From assembly GCA_031181145.1 (NCBI GenBank), contig JAPSLB010000015.1:1-64000 (forward strand): a DNA stretch of 64,000 nt, given 5' to 3'. Below the pieces are notes generated by a model. That model saw only the letters and a list, made by a program, of their open reading frames with translations, made no database searches and had not been told where the DNA came from. Shown one piece after another: positions 27,564-37,205 of this stretch. The first letter of the stretch is position 1; each line of letters opens with the position of its first letter. Source of the DNA: Microvirga sp. Lineage in GTDB: Bacteria; Pseudomonadota; Alphaproteobacteria; Rhizobiales; Beijerinckiaceae. The position numbers and the translations under genes are program-made.

Positions 27564-28880
27564 TCAAATTTCGCTTCGGCTTACCCACGCCTCATACTTC
27601 ATTCGTGTGCGAACACCGATGCCGAGGAATGGTTCTGGCGGGTTAGGCGCCGGCATGCCGGAGACAGCAATCATGTCAGACAGAAGATTTGAGTCCTGGC
27701 CCATCGCGAGTTCCGCAAGAAGCTGTCCCGAGATCGTACCCCGCGCGGCGCCGACGCTTTGATGACAAGCGGACGTATAGATCCCATCGTCAAGCTTGCC
27801 GAAAAAGGCGGTATAGTTTCGCGAAAGACCGCAAACCCCGCCCCACGTGTACTCGAACTCGACCTCGCTCAAACGCGGATAGCGATTGGCGAGTCCTTCG
27901 CGGTGTTTTTGGCGGACAGCAGCTCGGCGGCTTTCTGTGCTCGCGTAGTCGGGAGCAAAGCGGTACTGGTTTCGTATCAGCAAGCGTCGGTCGCTGGTAA
28001 ACCGTAATGTGGTTCCGGCGTGATCTGCCGGTGTAAGGCCCCAATTCTCTTCGCCACCATACGCGTCGAACTCCCGGGACGTTAAAGGCCGTGTGATGCT
28101 CGCAAAAGTCATCACTGGAACCATGCGCGATTTGAGGAAACCAAATTCCGCCGAATAGACGTTGGTTCCCAATAGGAGCTTTGGGCAGGCGATTGATCCC
28201 TGAGGAGTTCTGAGTTCGAATTTTCCAGCACTGCGATCAAAGCAGAGAATCGGGGAAGATTCGTAAACCTCTACATTCGAGGGCAATGTTCGCCCTAAGC
28301 CGCGCACCAGCGCTGCTGGTTGCATAAGAATACCAGTTGGTATGAAGATACCGGCTTCATAGTAGGAAGTTCCCAGCACCCGTGCTAGCGCTGCACGATC
28401 CAGCCAAGTGTGGGGATGGTCAATATTTTTTAGCAGCAACTTATATTTATTGAGGTAATCTATTCCCCGTGCACCTACGGCCGCTTGGTAGCGCCCGGCC
28501 CGCGACCACTGGCAGTCGATGTTGTGGCGGATAACCACTTCCTCAAGGGATTGGATTGCCGCTTCGTTCAAGCCGATGATCTTGCGCTTGAAGTCGATAT
28601 CGGGATTTTCAAGATCCCGCTTATGTGGAAGATCGATGACAAATCCGGAGTTTCGGCCCGAAGAGCCCTGCCCGATGCGGAGCGCCTCAACAAGGATGAT
28701 CCGGTCGTTGGGACGCAACTCCGCCAGCCGTCTTGCGGACGCTAGTCCCACAAAACCTCCTCCCACCACTACCCAATCGGCTCTTTGGTGGCCAATCAGC
28801 ACACGCGGCGGCTGCGGCTCGGGCAAGATCTGGTACCAACCGCAGGAGTGATCATCAACTGGCACAGTTTTGATACGCAT
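27564..28880 (-). CDS. FAD-dependent oxidoreductase (DAO family)
   Basis: 438 residues with the FAD dinucleotide-binding motif DWVVVGGGFVGLASARRLAE near residue 35 and the GQGSSGRNSGFV segment that binds FAD in amine and amino-acid oxidases of the DAO family. The late part (YTWGGVCGLSRNYTAFFGKL) fits PuuB/OrdL-like oxidases. It probably oxidises a C-N bond of an imported compound. The ATG at 28880 is chosen; the longer frame to 28910 has no support. Between the ABC ATPase gene and ridA in a leftward operon. Confidence 0.85.
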   Translation of the reverse strand: MRIKTVPVDDHSCGWYQILPEPQPPRVLIGHQRADWVVVGGGFVGLASARRLAELRPNDRIILVEALRIGQGSSGRNSGFVIDLPHKRDLENPDIDFKRKIIGLNEAAIQSLEEVVIRHNIDCQWSRAGRYQAAVGARGIDYLNKYKLLLKNIDHPHTWLDRAALARVLGTSYYEAGIFIPTGILMQPAALVRGLGRTLPSNVEVYESSPILCFDRSAGKFELRTPQGSIACPKLLLGTNVYSAEFGFLKSRMVPVMTFASITRPLTSREFDAYGGEENWGLTPADHAGTTLRFTSDRRLLIRNQYRFAPDYASTESRRAAVRQKHREGLANRYPRLSEVEFEYTWGGVCGLSRNYTAFFGKLDDGIYTSACHQSVGAARGTISGQLLAELAMGQDSNLLSDMIAVSGMPAPNPPEPFLGIGVRTRMKYEAWVSRSEI

Positions 28881-29024
28881 ATGAAGATCCCCTTGAAGCG
28901 CTTTCATCAAAGCAAAGGCTCTCTTGCAGGCGCATGCGACGGGCGCCTGTTGAGTAGAGGCCGGAAATTGCGGAGGTGGACGCTCTCTGGCGCACTCACC
29001 AGAGAGCGAGCTTTTCAGCTGTGA

Positions 29025-29813
29025 CTAGGCAGCGGCTTCGATACTGCGTACGACTTCTGCCTGAACCGCATGCCAAATATGACGCTTGAGCTCCAGGTAG
29101 CGTTCTGAGAGTTGAACATCGGCATTGCGAGGATGCGGAAGGTCGTTATTGATATCTTGAACAACCTGACCAGGCCGAGCCGACATCACGATGATGCGAG
29201 AGGAAAGGAGAAGCGCCTCATCGATGGAATGTGTAATGAATAGGATGGTTTTCCTTTGTTGCTCGTAGATGCGAACAAGTTGCTCCTGAAGCACCTGACG
29301 CGTCATTGCGTCGAGTGCAGCAAACGGTTCATCGAAAAGCATGACCTTCGGATTGTTGGCAAGGACACGTGCAATCGCCACACGCTGCCGCATGCCTCCC
29401 GAAAGCGCTTTTGGATAAGATTTCTCGAAGCCGCGTAAGCCAACCATGTCAATATACTCTTGAGCACGGCTACGACGTTCGGCTTTGCTCATCCGCTTCA
29501 TCTTCAAGCCGAAGGCGATGTTGTCCTCAACAGTCATCCACGGGAAGAGGGCATACTGCTGAAACACCATCCCACACTCGGGATTGACACCAGTATTTTC
29601 ACGCCCTTGCACATGGATCCGACCGTTTGTTGGACGATCAAATCCGGCGATCATATTGAGCATCGTGCTTTTGCCGCAACCGGAAGCACCAACGATGACG
29701 ACGAACTCACCCTCTTGAACAGCAAGCGATACGTCCTTAAGTGCCTGCATAGATCCGTAATGCTTGGAAACATGTGACAGCTCAATAGCAGGAGCAGATG
29801 TCAGGCTTTCCAT
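29025..29813 (-). CDS. NitT/TauT-type ABC transporter ATP-binding protein
   Basis: 262 residues with Walker A (GASGCGKSTMLNMI), Q-loop (VFQQYALFPW), signature (LSGGMRQRVAIARV) and Walker B (VMLFDEPFAALD). Closest in style to SsuB/TauB ATPases that drive uptake of nitrate, sulfonates, taurine or related organic anions. Overlaps the end of the permease gene by 13 bp. Confidence 0.92.
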   Translation of the reverse strand: MESLTSAPAIELSHVSKHYGSMQALKDVSLAVQEGEFVVIVGASGCGKSTMLNMIAGFDRPTNGRIHVQGRENTGVNPECGMVFQQYALFPWMTVEDNIAFGLKMKRMSKAERRSRAQEYIDMVGLRGFEKSYPKALSGGMRQRVAIARVLANNPKVMLFDEPFAALDAMTRQVLQEQLVRIYEQQRKTILFITHSIDEALLLSSRIIVMSARPGQVVQDINNDLPHPRNADVQLSERYLELKRHIWHAVQAEVVRSIEAAA

Positions 29814-30619
29814 GGCAGGATTCTCCGTTCGAAGAAGCGGAATACGAGGTCGGTTGCCATTACTGTTATGCTGATCAGCACCATTCCGAGAACGACCGTA
29901 TCGGTTTGGAAGTACTCCTTGCCGTTCATGATCATGAAACCGAGACCCTCTCGGGCGGCGACCAGTTCTGCGGAGATGACGCAGGTCCAGGCTATTCCCA
30001 ACATTACTTTCAAGCCGCTGAGAATTTGCGGCAGACTGCCGGGGAGAATAACTTCGATCATCACATCTCTTGGCCGAGCTCCGAGGTTCTGCGCAGCCTT
30101 GACGAGAAGCGGATCGACGCTCTTCGTTGCCTCGATGACATAGAGAAGTGACGGAGCAAAGGCGCCCATAAAGACGATCGAGTATTTTTGTGACTCACCA
30201 ATACCGAACCAAAGGAGCGAGAGCGGAATCCAACTCATGGACGGCAGCGGGCGCAGGAATGACAGGATTGGGTCGAAGATGGCCCTAGATGTCCGCGAAA
30301 ATCCGAGGATAATACCCAGTGGAATAGCCACAAGCGAGGCAATCAGAAAGCCGACGGTTACGCGCCAAGTAGATGCTGCGATGTGCCCCAGGAGTGTTCC
30401 CTGTTCCGCCATCAGAATAGCGCGTTGAGCGATCTGGGATGGAGCAGGAAGAAAGAGCGGCTCAATCAGGCCGAGGCTTGTAGCCCCCTCCCATATTAGC
30501 AGAAGTGTCCCAAAAGAAATCAAACTGATCAGCGGGTTCCTGAGCCGCCGCCAATGATGCGGCCGCTCGGCGGCGACCGAGGAGGCTTCGTACTTTGCCG
30601 TGATTGCGCCTGCTTTCAT
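29801..30619 (-). CDS. NitT/TauT-type ABC transporter permease
   Basis: 272-residue permease with about six helices and the SsuC/TauC signature (RPLPSMSWIPLSLLWFGIGE, then KAAQNLGARPRDVMIEVILP, the EAA loop). Overlaps the binding-protein stop by four bases (ATGA). Confidence 0.92.
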   Translation of the reverse strand: MKAGAITAKYEASSVAAERPHHWRRLRNPLISLISFGTLLLIWEGATSLGLIEPLFLPAPSQIAQRAILMAEQGTLLGHIAASTWRVTVGFLIASLVAIPLGIILGFSRTSRAIFDPILSFLRPLPSMSWIPLSLLWFGIGESQKYSIVFMGAFAPSLLYVIEATKSVDPLLVKAAQNLGARPRDVMIEVILPGSLPQILSGLKVMLGIAWTCVISAELVAAREGLGFMIMNGKEYFQTDTVVLGMVLISITVMATDLVFRFFERRILPWKA

Positions 30620-31626
30620 GGCAGTACCTGGGTCTTGATCCAGCCTTCTACCTTCGGAGCCTTGTCGATCTGCTTGTGACGTACCAGGAAGTCGGCAAGA
30701 GCTTGAAGCCCTTTGGGGAAAGCTCCGTCTTGAGCCATGATTTTTTGCTGCTCAGCGCGCCCGGTCCACTCAATGTCCTTCAAGACGCTGCTTTGCTCTT
30801 CCAAGGGCAATTGCGTCAGGTCCTGCAGGAGAGACGCGGCCTCAGCAGGCTCCCTGGTGATGAAGTCGGAGGCTTCGAAGAATGCCTCAAGGAATGCTGC
30901 AGTTGCTTTTGGGTTTTCGTCCGCGAAATCACGGCTCACGGTTAGAACATCGGGCCCAGGTCCGAATTGATACTGCTTATAGAGGCTGAATTCTCGATCA
31001 TCGAGAAGCACGTGGGCATTTTCCTGTGCACGCAAGACGTTGAACGCGGGCGTCCAGGTGGCCACAGCGTCGACCTGTTTCGCTTTGAATGCACTTGGCG
31101 TGTCACTCGCCGGCAGGTTGATCAATGTGACGTCCTTGCTTGGATCCAACCCTGCTTGCTCAAGAACATCAAGCACAAGAACGTGGGAGCTCGAGGCAAA
31201 CGTAACGCCGAGTTTCTTCCCCTTAAGGTCGTTGATCGTCTTGATCTCAGGAGTGGCAATGATCCCCTCTACCGTTGCATAAGACTCTGGTGCAGCGACT
31301 ACGTAGAATGCCTTAGAGCCTGCCGCCATCAGGGCCAGAGCGGAGATGGAACCTGTACCAGCGAACTCAATATCACCTGCCGCCAGCGCACCCATTCGAG
31401 CCGAAGATGTACCGAAGAGCTTCCAGTCGACCGACAGTCCACGCTTCTCGAAGAAGCCTTTCTTTATGCCGATCCAGACCGGATAATGACCAAGCCAGCT
31501 AGATCCGCCATATGATACTTTGCTCGTTTCAACCTCGGCTGCCATAGCCGCTCCCAATGGAGCGGTCGTTAGGACGGAGATCAGTGCAGATGCAAGAATT
31601 TGCCTTCGTGACATCGTAGCGCGCAT
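30616..31626 (-). CDS. NitT/TauT-type ABC transporter substrate-binding protein
   Basis: 336 residues. The signal peptide has twin Arg (MRATMSRRQILASALISVLT) and a likely cut near AMAAE. The mature part (VSYGGSSWLGHYPVWIGIKK, LKGKKLGVTFASSSHVL) fits the SsuA/TauA/NMT1 fold. First gene of the catabolic operon. The ligand should be what the downstream FAD oxidase acts on: an amino acid, amine or amino-sulfonate are candidates, none proven. Confidence 0.9.
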   Translation of the reverse strand: MRATMSRRQILASALISVLTTAPLGAAMAAEVETSKVSYGGSSWLGHYPVWIGIKKGFFEKRGLSVDWKLFGTSSARMGALAAGDIEFAGTGSISALALMAAGSKAFYVVAAPESYATVEGIIATPEIKTINDLKGKKLGVTFASSSHVLVLDVLEQAGLDPSKDVTLINLPASDTPSAFKAKQVDAVATWTPAFNVLRAQENAHVLLDDREFSLYKQYQFGPGPDVLTVSRDFADENPKATAAFLEAFFEASDFITREPAEAASLLQDLTQLPLEEQSSVLKDIEWTGRAEQQKIMAQDGAFPKGLQALADFLVRHKQIDKAPKVEGWIKTQVLP

Positions 31627-31788
31627 ATTGCCCTCCCTTAGAGCTAATTGGCTGCAGCACAGCGGAATTGTCCGAGAACTGATGGATCGTCACGTTCTTG
31701 GTTGGCGTATTTAGTGTCCCGCTCTCTGCTGATGTTTTTGAGTTTTGAAGGCTTAGAGGTCAACCTGAGTGAAGCGGATAACGCTCAT

Positions 31789-31805
31789 CATTAGTGTTTT
31801 TAATG
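31789..31805. promoter_or_regulatory. Candidate LysR-type operator between divergent genes
   Basis: Interrupted palindrome CATTA-N7-TAATG, which includes the T-N11-A arrangement of LysR-type binding sites. It lies in the 375-bp region between the leftward ABC/oxidase operon and the rightward LysR gene, as expected for the control site of both. No other gene occurs in this interval. Confidence 0.45.
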
Positions 31806-32001
31806 GTACTTTTATATGCCCGCTAATAATGTCTGCGACTTCTCTCTAGGCCCTAGCCTTGAAAGGCAGCATCGCCTAAGTGCCTTTCCGTAAGGTGATG
31901 TGCCTGGTTCTTGGCGGATGGGCCATAGAGAAGCCTGTGTCAGTCAACAACGTCTATATCCGGCACCGAGTAAGGCCAAACACACTCAATGGGGGCAGCA
32001 G

Positions 32002-33087
32002 ATGACTCCAGGTGACGAGCACCAAGATCGCGAGCAATTCGTGGAGCTTTCAGCACTCGCTGTCTTTGTCTCAATAACAGAAGCGGGCACCCTAACAGCA
32101 GCTGCTAAAAAGCTAGGGCTTACACAATCGGCAGTTTCACAGGTTCTGAAGCAAGTGGAAATGGCGCTTGGCGTTGTGCTGATAGACAGGTCTACACGCC
32201 CATTTCGAGTGACTCCAGCGGGCCTCCGCTTTAAGGTTTACGCTGAGAACATGCTGTTGGAGGCGCGCAAGATCTCCGCCGTCGTTCGTGAGAGCGCCCA
32301 AACGGCGCTGCCTAAGATACGCCTTGGTCTAATTGACAGCTTCGCTTCGACCTTTGGCCCTCAAATCGTGAAGCGTCTACATAGTCGGGCTGAGCACCTT
32401 ACTATCTGGGCGGGTTACAATGCAGCACTGCGGGATGCTCTCTTAGGTCGGCGGCTCGATCTGATCGTGACGACAGATCCCTTGGCGTCCGAAGAAGGCC
32501 TAGAGTGTCACGAGCTGTTTAGAGACCCTTTTGTCCTGATTATCCCGGCGGAGTATGAAGACCTCACCGTCGATGGTCTTAGGGGGCTTGCAGATCGTCT
32601 GCCACTGGTACGCTATAGCCGCCGTTCGTCACTCGGCGTCCAGGTTGATGTTCATCTCCGCCGGCTCGGGCTTGAGCCTCCGGATCGTTTCGAATTCGAC
32701 TCCTCGGACACGCTGCTGAGCATGGTGTCCTCTGGCTTTGGATGGGCACTTACCACGACATTGTGCCTTCTGCAGGCCCGTCATGCTATTGGGCGGTCGC
32801 AAGTTGTTCCGCTGCCTGGGGCTGGTGTCTCCCGTCGGTTCAACCTGATTGCCCGGAGAGGCGAACATGGAGATATGCCCCGACAGGTTGCCGAAATGTG
32901 CCGCGAGGTTTTCCGAGAAACGGTGCTCCCTGAGATGCAGCTCATAGCTCCATGGATAGGGAAGGATGCTTACACCATCGACTCAGTAATTCAGGTTCCG
33001 CTTTCGACACGAGGTCCACTGCTAGACAATCTTGATAGCGGAGCAAACGCTGCTTTCATGAGAAATGCCGGTGCATCCGAAGGATAG
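32002..33087 (+). CDS. LysR-family transcriptional regulator
   Basis: 361 residues; N-terminal winged helix-turn-helix (LTAAAKKLGLTQSAVSQVLK) and a LysR-type effector-binding domain. The frame is open from 31900, but the ATG at 32002 follows GGGGGCAGCAG and suits the family. The product is longer than the usual ~300, with some 30 extra C-terminal residues. Divergent from the ABC/FAD oxidase/RidA operon, which it presumably regulates in response to its substrate. Confidence 0.9.
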   Translation: MTPGDEHQDREQFVELSALAVFVSITEAGTLTAAAKKLGLTQSAVSQVLKQVEMALGVVLIDRSTRPFRVTPAGLRFKVYAENMLLEARKISAVVRESAQTALPKIRLGLIDSFASTFGPQIVKRLHSRAEHLTIWAGYNAALRDALLGRRLDLIVTTDPLASEEGLECHELFRDPFVLIIPAEYEDLTVDGLRGLADRLPLVRYSRRSSLGVQVDVHLRRLGLEPPDRFEFDSSDTLLSMVSSGFGWALTTTLCLLQARHAIGRSQVVPLPGAGVSRRFNLIARRGEHGDMPRQVAEMCREVFRETVLPEMQLIAPWIGKDAYTIDSVIQVPLSTRGPLLDNLDSGANAAFMRNAGASEG

Positions 33088-33716
33088 TTGTACTGGATTC
33101 ATCGACCGCTTAGCGATTGTGCGAAAGACTTTACTGCATCGAACGCCCGCGACTGTGGGCATGTACCACGCTCCTGACTGAGTACGCCAGAAGGGCGCCA
33201 CATCGTTGCAAAATATTTCCAAGCACTGAAGCCCATTCGCTGCAGAAACCGAAATAGCTTCTGCACCAAAGCTCTGCGACATGCTGATGGTGGCTGCCAA
33301 GACCGAGTCGATCTCAATATTGCAGTAAGTCATCGAGAAGAATGGTGAGCGCCCCGGGCTCGAACCGGAGACCCTTTGATCATTCGCGATGCCAGGCTGA
33401 CATGAAACCGAGAGCGGTGGAATGTCGCCTTCGGGTCGATATGCGAAGCTCTCCTGCCCTTCGTGCACTGCTGGTTAGCGCCAGCCGACAGACCAAGCAG
33501 CGAATTCTCAGATGTGCCGAGAGCGGTTATTAGCGTCTACTGCGCCCGGAGCAAGCGGAGAGTCTTCAAGAAATGTTATTTCATTGAACGAACTCAAAAA
33601 GTCCAAAGCTGTGGTATAGGCCGGCCCGTGGGCCGGTGCGCCCTTGCTATAGAGAAGTGCGAGCCTTTAGGATTGCCCCAAGCGCCGCTCACAGGCGTAG
33701 GAAACGCTCAATTCCC
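33088..33716. other. Intergenic stretch with a tRNA-like fragment
   Basis: No protein gene recognised. The only structured item is the tRNA 3'-end-like segment at 33343-33369. The right end must hold the promoter of the second ABC transporter operon. Confidence 0.4.
33343..33369 (-). other. tRNA 3'-end-like fragment (possible attachment-site remnant)
   Basis: On the reverse strand: TCCGG-TTCGAGC-CCGGG (a five-pair T stem closing a TTCGA loop), then seven bases GCGCTCA and CCA. This is the layout of the last 27 bases of a tRNA gene. The anticodon and D arms do not fold upstream, so it is not a complete tRNA. Integrating elements often leave such a copy at one end. The match could be chance. 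Confidence 0.35.
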
Positions 33717-34535
33717 ATGCCCGTCTCACCCACCGCCCCAGCCGTTTCGCTTCTCAGCATCGCCATCACCTTCGGGTCGAAGGTGGGGGGCTACACGGCC
33801 GTTCAGAATATTGACCTTAAAGTGTCCCCGGGAGAGTTTATCGCCATTGTCGGGCCGACCGGCTGTGGTAAATCCACCCTGCTCAATGCATCTGCGGGAC
33901 TGCTCAAGCCATCCGATGGCAAAGTCGAGATCTTCGGTGCGCCCTTGCATGGCCTCAACAGCCGGGCCGGATATCTCTTTCAGCAAGATGCCCTGATGCC
34001 CTGGAAGACAGCCCTTCAGAACGTGGCCGTAGCCCTTGAGCCTCAGGGTGTTTCCCGCAAGGAGGCCGAAGCGAAGGCCCGCAATTGGCTGCAGCGGGTC
34101 GGACTCGCCGCTTTCATAGACCGCTACCCACATATGCTTTCGGGCGGCCAGAGAAAGCGAGTTGCCCTGGCACAGATGCTGATCCGCGATCCCGAGATCC
34201 TTCTAATGGACGAACCTTTCGGCCCGCTTGACGCGCAGACCCGACAGATTATGGGCAACCTGCTGCTGGAACTCTGGGCTGCCAATCGCAAAGCCGTTCT
34301 TTTCGTCACGCACGACCTCGAAGAGGCGATAGCGCTCGCCGACCGGGTGGTGGTCATGTCGGCCGGTCCCGCTGCCAGTATTATCGGAGAGTTTCCCGTC
34401 ACGCTGCCACGCCCGCGCGACATCGCCGAGGTGCGGCTCGAGCCCGCCTTCCATCATATCCACAAGGAGATCTGGGCGAGCCTTCGCACCGAGGTGCAGA
34501 AGGCCTATGCACAGGGAGAGGGAGCCTCCCCATGA
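33717..34535 (+). CDS. NitT/TauT-type ABC transporter ATP-binding protein (second system)
   Basis: 272 residues with Walker A (GPTGCGKSTLLNAS), Q-loop (LFQQDALMPW), signature (LSGGQRKRVALAQM) and Walker B (ILLMDEPFGPLD). SsuB/TauB/ThiZ-like. The ATG at 33717 gives the standard length; the open frame to 33636 is longer than the family. First gene of a three-gene importer operon. Confidence 0.92.
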   Translation: MPVSPTAPAVSLLSIAITFGSKVGGYTAVQNIDLKVSPGEFIAIVGPTGCGKSTLLNASAGLLKPSDGKVEIFGAPLHGLNSRAGYLFQQDALMPWKTALQNVAVALEPQGVSRKEAEAKARNWLQRVGLAAFIDRYPHMLSGGQRKRVALAQMLIRDPEILLMDEPFGPLDAQTRQIMGNLLLELWAANRKAVLFVTHDLEEAIALADRVVVMSAGPAASIIGEFPVTLPRPRDIAEVRLEPAFHHIHKEIWASLRTEVQKAYAQGEGASP

Positions 34536-35323
34536 ACCGATTGAAGCTGATCCTGCTCCAGGTCGCCGTAGGCCTCGGTTTCCTGTTGCTTTGGCACGTC
34601 CTGACCGCCTACCCCATCCTTGCCCCGACGCGGCAAACGCAGTTCTTCTTCTCCACCCCTCTCGACGTGCTGGCAAGGGTCTGGAAGGAATTCGCTTCCG
34701 GCGAGATATGGCGGCATCTCTGGATCACTCTCTTGGAGACTATTCTTGCCTTCACTTTCGGGGCCGGCGGCGGGATTCTGTTCGGCTTTCTGTTCGCCCG
34801 CCGCGAACTGCTTGCGGCCGTGTTCGATCCCTACATCAAGGCTGCGAATGCTCTACCTCGCGTGGTGCTCGCGCCGATCTTTGCTCTCTGGTTCGGCCTC
34901 GGAATCTGGTCCAAGGTAGCTCTTGGCTTCACCCTGGTCTTCTTCATCGTCTTCTTCAACGTCTATCAGGGCGTACGCGAGGTGAGCCCAGTCGTCTTGG
35001 CCAATGCTAAGATGCTTGGGATGAACGAACGTCAACTTCTGCGGCACGTCTACTGGCCGGCGGCGCTGACATGGATGTTCTCGTCCCTCCACACCTCCGT
35101 AGGGTTCGCCCTTGTCGGCGCAGTAGTGGGTGAGTATCTCGGCTCCTCCGCAGGGCTCGGCTACAAGATCCACGAGGCAGAGAGCGTGTTCGACGTCACA
35201 GGCGTCTTCGCGGGCATGGTGATCCTTTCGATCTTCGTCATTCTGATCGACATGGTGGTGACCTTAATCGAGAGGCGCCTCCTGGTCTGGCGCCCTGCCC
35301 CATCGACAAACGGGCAAGGTTAG
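34532..35323 (+). CDS. NitT/TauT-type ABC transporter permease (second system)
   Basis: 263-residue SsuC-like permease: helices, the motif NALPRVVLAPIFALWFGLG, and the EAA loop (NAKMLGMNERQLLRHVYWPA). Starts in a four-base overlap with the ATPase gene, so they are translationally coupled. Confidence 0.92.
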   Translation: MNRLKLILLQVAVGLGFLLLWHVLTAYPILAPTRQTQFFFSTPLDVLARVWKEFASGEIWRHLWITLLETILAFTFGAGGGILFGFLFARRELLAAVFDPYIKAANALPRVVLAPIFALWFGLGIWSKVALGFTLVFFIVFFNVYQGVREVSPVVLANAKMLGMNERQLLRHVYWPAALTWMFSSLHTSVGFALVGAVVGEYLGSSAGLGYKIHEAESVFDVTGVFAGMVILSIFVILIDMVVTLIERRLLVWRPAPSTNGQG

Positions 35324-35369
35324 GCGATCCTTCCCGTTCACAATCTGCATTCAAGCAGGGAGACCTAGG

Positions 35370-36392
35370 ATGGAACGCCGTACATTTCTCATTGGAACGG
35401 GCGCGGCTGCTCTGGCTGCCGGACTGAGCCGCAACGCCCTCGCACAGGCCAAGCCCGAGAAGAGCAAGATCACCTTAGGCGTCGGCGGCAAGCCGCTCCT
35501 TTATTACCTCCCGCTAACAATCGCGGAGCGGAAAGGGTTCTTCAAGGACGAAGGTCTTGAGGTGGAGATCAACGATTTTGGTGGCGGCGCCAAGTCGCTC
35601 CAAGCCCTCATCGGCGGCTCCGTCGACGTTGTCACCGGGGCCTATGAACATACCATTCGCATGCAAGCCAAAGGTCAGGATGTTCGCGCCATCACCGAAC
35701 TCGGGCGGTTTCCGGCCATCGTGATTGCGGCGAAGAAAGACAAGGCCGGGCAGATCAAATCCGCGGCCGATTTCAAAGGCCTCAAGATCGGCGTGACGGC
35801 GCCGGGCTCCTCCACCGCGCTCACGACTCAATACGCCATGGTGAAGGCGGGACTGAAGCCGACCGATGCGGCCTTCATCGGTGTCGGATCCGGTGCGAGC
35901 GCTGTTGCCGCCATGCAGAAGGGCGAGATCGACGTGATCTCACACCTCGATCCAGTGATCTCCAAGCTTGAGTCGGAAGGGGATATCTCGATCCTGATCG
36001 ATACGCGCACCGAGGCTGGAACGCGGGCGCTCTTCGGCGGCTCGAACCCGGCGGCGACGGTTTATACGAAAAAGAGCTTTATCGACGACAACCCAGTGAC
36101 GACCCAGCGCCTCGTGAATGCCTTCATGAAGTCGCTCAAATGGCTCCAGACGGCGAAGCCGGAGGATATCGCCGAAACAGTGCCACCGGAATATCATCTG
36201 GGCGATCGCCCGCTTTACCTCAAAGCCGTACAGAATTCTCTTGAGAGCTATTCCCGTAACGGCATCGTACCTCCTGAAGGCATGAAGAGCGTCATGGACA
36301 TGCTGAAGGAGCTCGACCCCGAGCTAAGAGATGCCAAGGTTGATCTCTCTTCAACTTTCGATGATCGCTTCGTGAAGCAGGCCGCTAGCTAG
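35370..36392 (+). CDS. NitT/TauT-type ABC transporter substrate-binding protein (second system)
   Basis: 340 residues with a signal peptide (MERRTFLIGTGAAALAAGLS, cut near ALAQA). The mature part LYYLPLTIAERKGFFKDEGL and FGGGAKSLQALIGGSVDVVT is typical of SsuA/TauA-like binding proteins for small organic anions. Placed 46 bp after the permease gene. It shares little visible identity with the binding protein at 30616-31626, so the two importers likely carry different ligands. Confidence 0.9.
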   Translation: MERRTFLIGTGAAALAAGLSRNALAQAKPEKSKITLGVGGKPLLYYLPLTIAERKGFFKDEGLEVEINDFGGGAKSLQALIGGSVDVVTGAYEHTIRMQAKGQDVRAITELGRFPAIVIAAKKDKAGQIKSAADFKGLKIGVTAPGSSTALTTQYAMVKAGLKPTDAAFIGVGSGASAVAAMQKGEIDVISHLDPVISKLESEGDISILIDTRTEAGTRALFGGSNPAATVYTKKSFIDDNPVTTQRLVNAFMKSLKWLQTAKPEDIAETVPPEYHLGDRPLYLKAVQNSLESYSRNGIVPPEGMKSVMDMLKELDPELRDAKVDLSSTFDDRFVKQAAS

Positions 36393-36470
36393 TCTTAAGA
36401 CAGAGTACGTCCACGACGATCGGCGGTCCCCCTTCTGGGAAGACTCATATAGCCTTCGTGAGAGGCAGAA

Positions 36471-36501
36471 GCTTGCCCGCATTGTAAGAATGCGGGCAAG
36501 C
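36471..36501 (+). terminator. Hairpin terminator after the second importer operon
   Basis: Perfect 13-bp stem GCTTGCCCGCATT / AATGCGGGCAAGC with a five-base loop, about 80 bp after the binding-protein stop. There is no clear T-run, so efficiency is uncertain. Confidence 0.6.
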
Positions 36502-37205
36502 CAAAACTCTGTAGCCGACCCATCGAACCTTCGAGCTCCTCACAGGGGTTCGCAGAATAATTCCTTGATCTTCATGCGCGATTCACCGGCCCATAAACAA
36601 GGCCTTGTAGAGGTCTGCTCACCATGCAAATGCGGATGTGCGGCCTACTTCTGGTAAGCGCCAAGAGACGGCGTTCAGGATGCCTGACTGGACCTCTCGC
36701 CATCTCATAGCATCAGGAAATGTGCGGGAAGATGCCCCACGCTCACGCATGCTCCGGGCTAGCGCTATGAATGTTGCCTCAGACCTTTGTACACGACGAA
36801 GTTGACCCTCGAAGCGGCGGGCCGCTGAACCGGCCTGATGCCATCCAATCGTCTGGGGCGGGTCTCGGAGGAGTGGACCATTGGCTAGGAGGGGACGCGA
36901 TCGTGCCAGCTTGCTTCTGTATCTTGTGGCGGGACTCGCAACCACAGTGCCCGCCGTGGCGCCCCCTCGTATCGGCTCCGTCGCGAGTTCGTGGCTGAGG
37001 TTGCAGATAAGGAAGCGACCTTCGCTCCGCCTCATGCGGCGAGCAGTTGAAAGGACCAGGCCTTTGAAAGGCAAGACTGGCTTGGTCTGACAGATGACGC
37101 GGTATCCAAGCTCGACCCGTCGCTCTTGATTGGACGTGCGCTGATGTGATCTCTTCTCGCCTGGGCTTCCGATACCTGGGCTAGGGCCACGAAAAGGAGA
37201 GCTGA
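36502..37205. other. Long intergenic stretch before the SLC13-type transporter
   Basis: No gene recognised. A reverse-strand open frame at 36619-37074 is 151 codons but matches no family known to me and has no good ribosome-binding site. It could be a decayed gene. The final 60 bp contain the strong ribosome-binding site of the next gene. Confidence 0.4.

Noticed and set aside
33343..33420. Complete tRNA gene
   Set aside because: Only the T arm, acceptor 3' strand and CCA fit; anticodon and D arms do not fold.
36619..37074. 151-codon leftward open frame
   Set aside because: No family recognised and no ribosome-binding site; kept only as part of a gene-free region.
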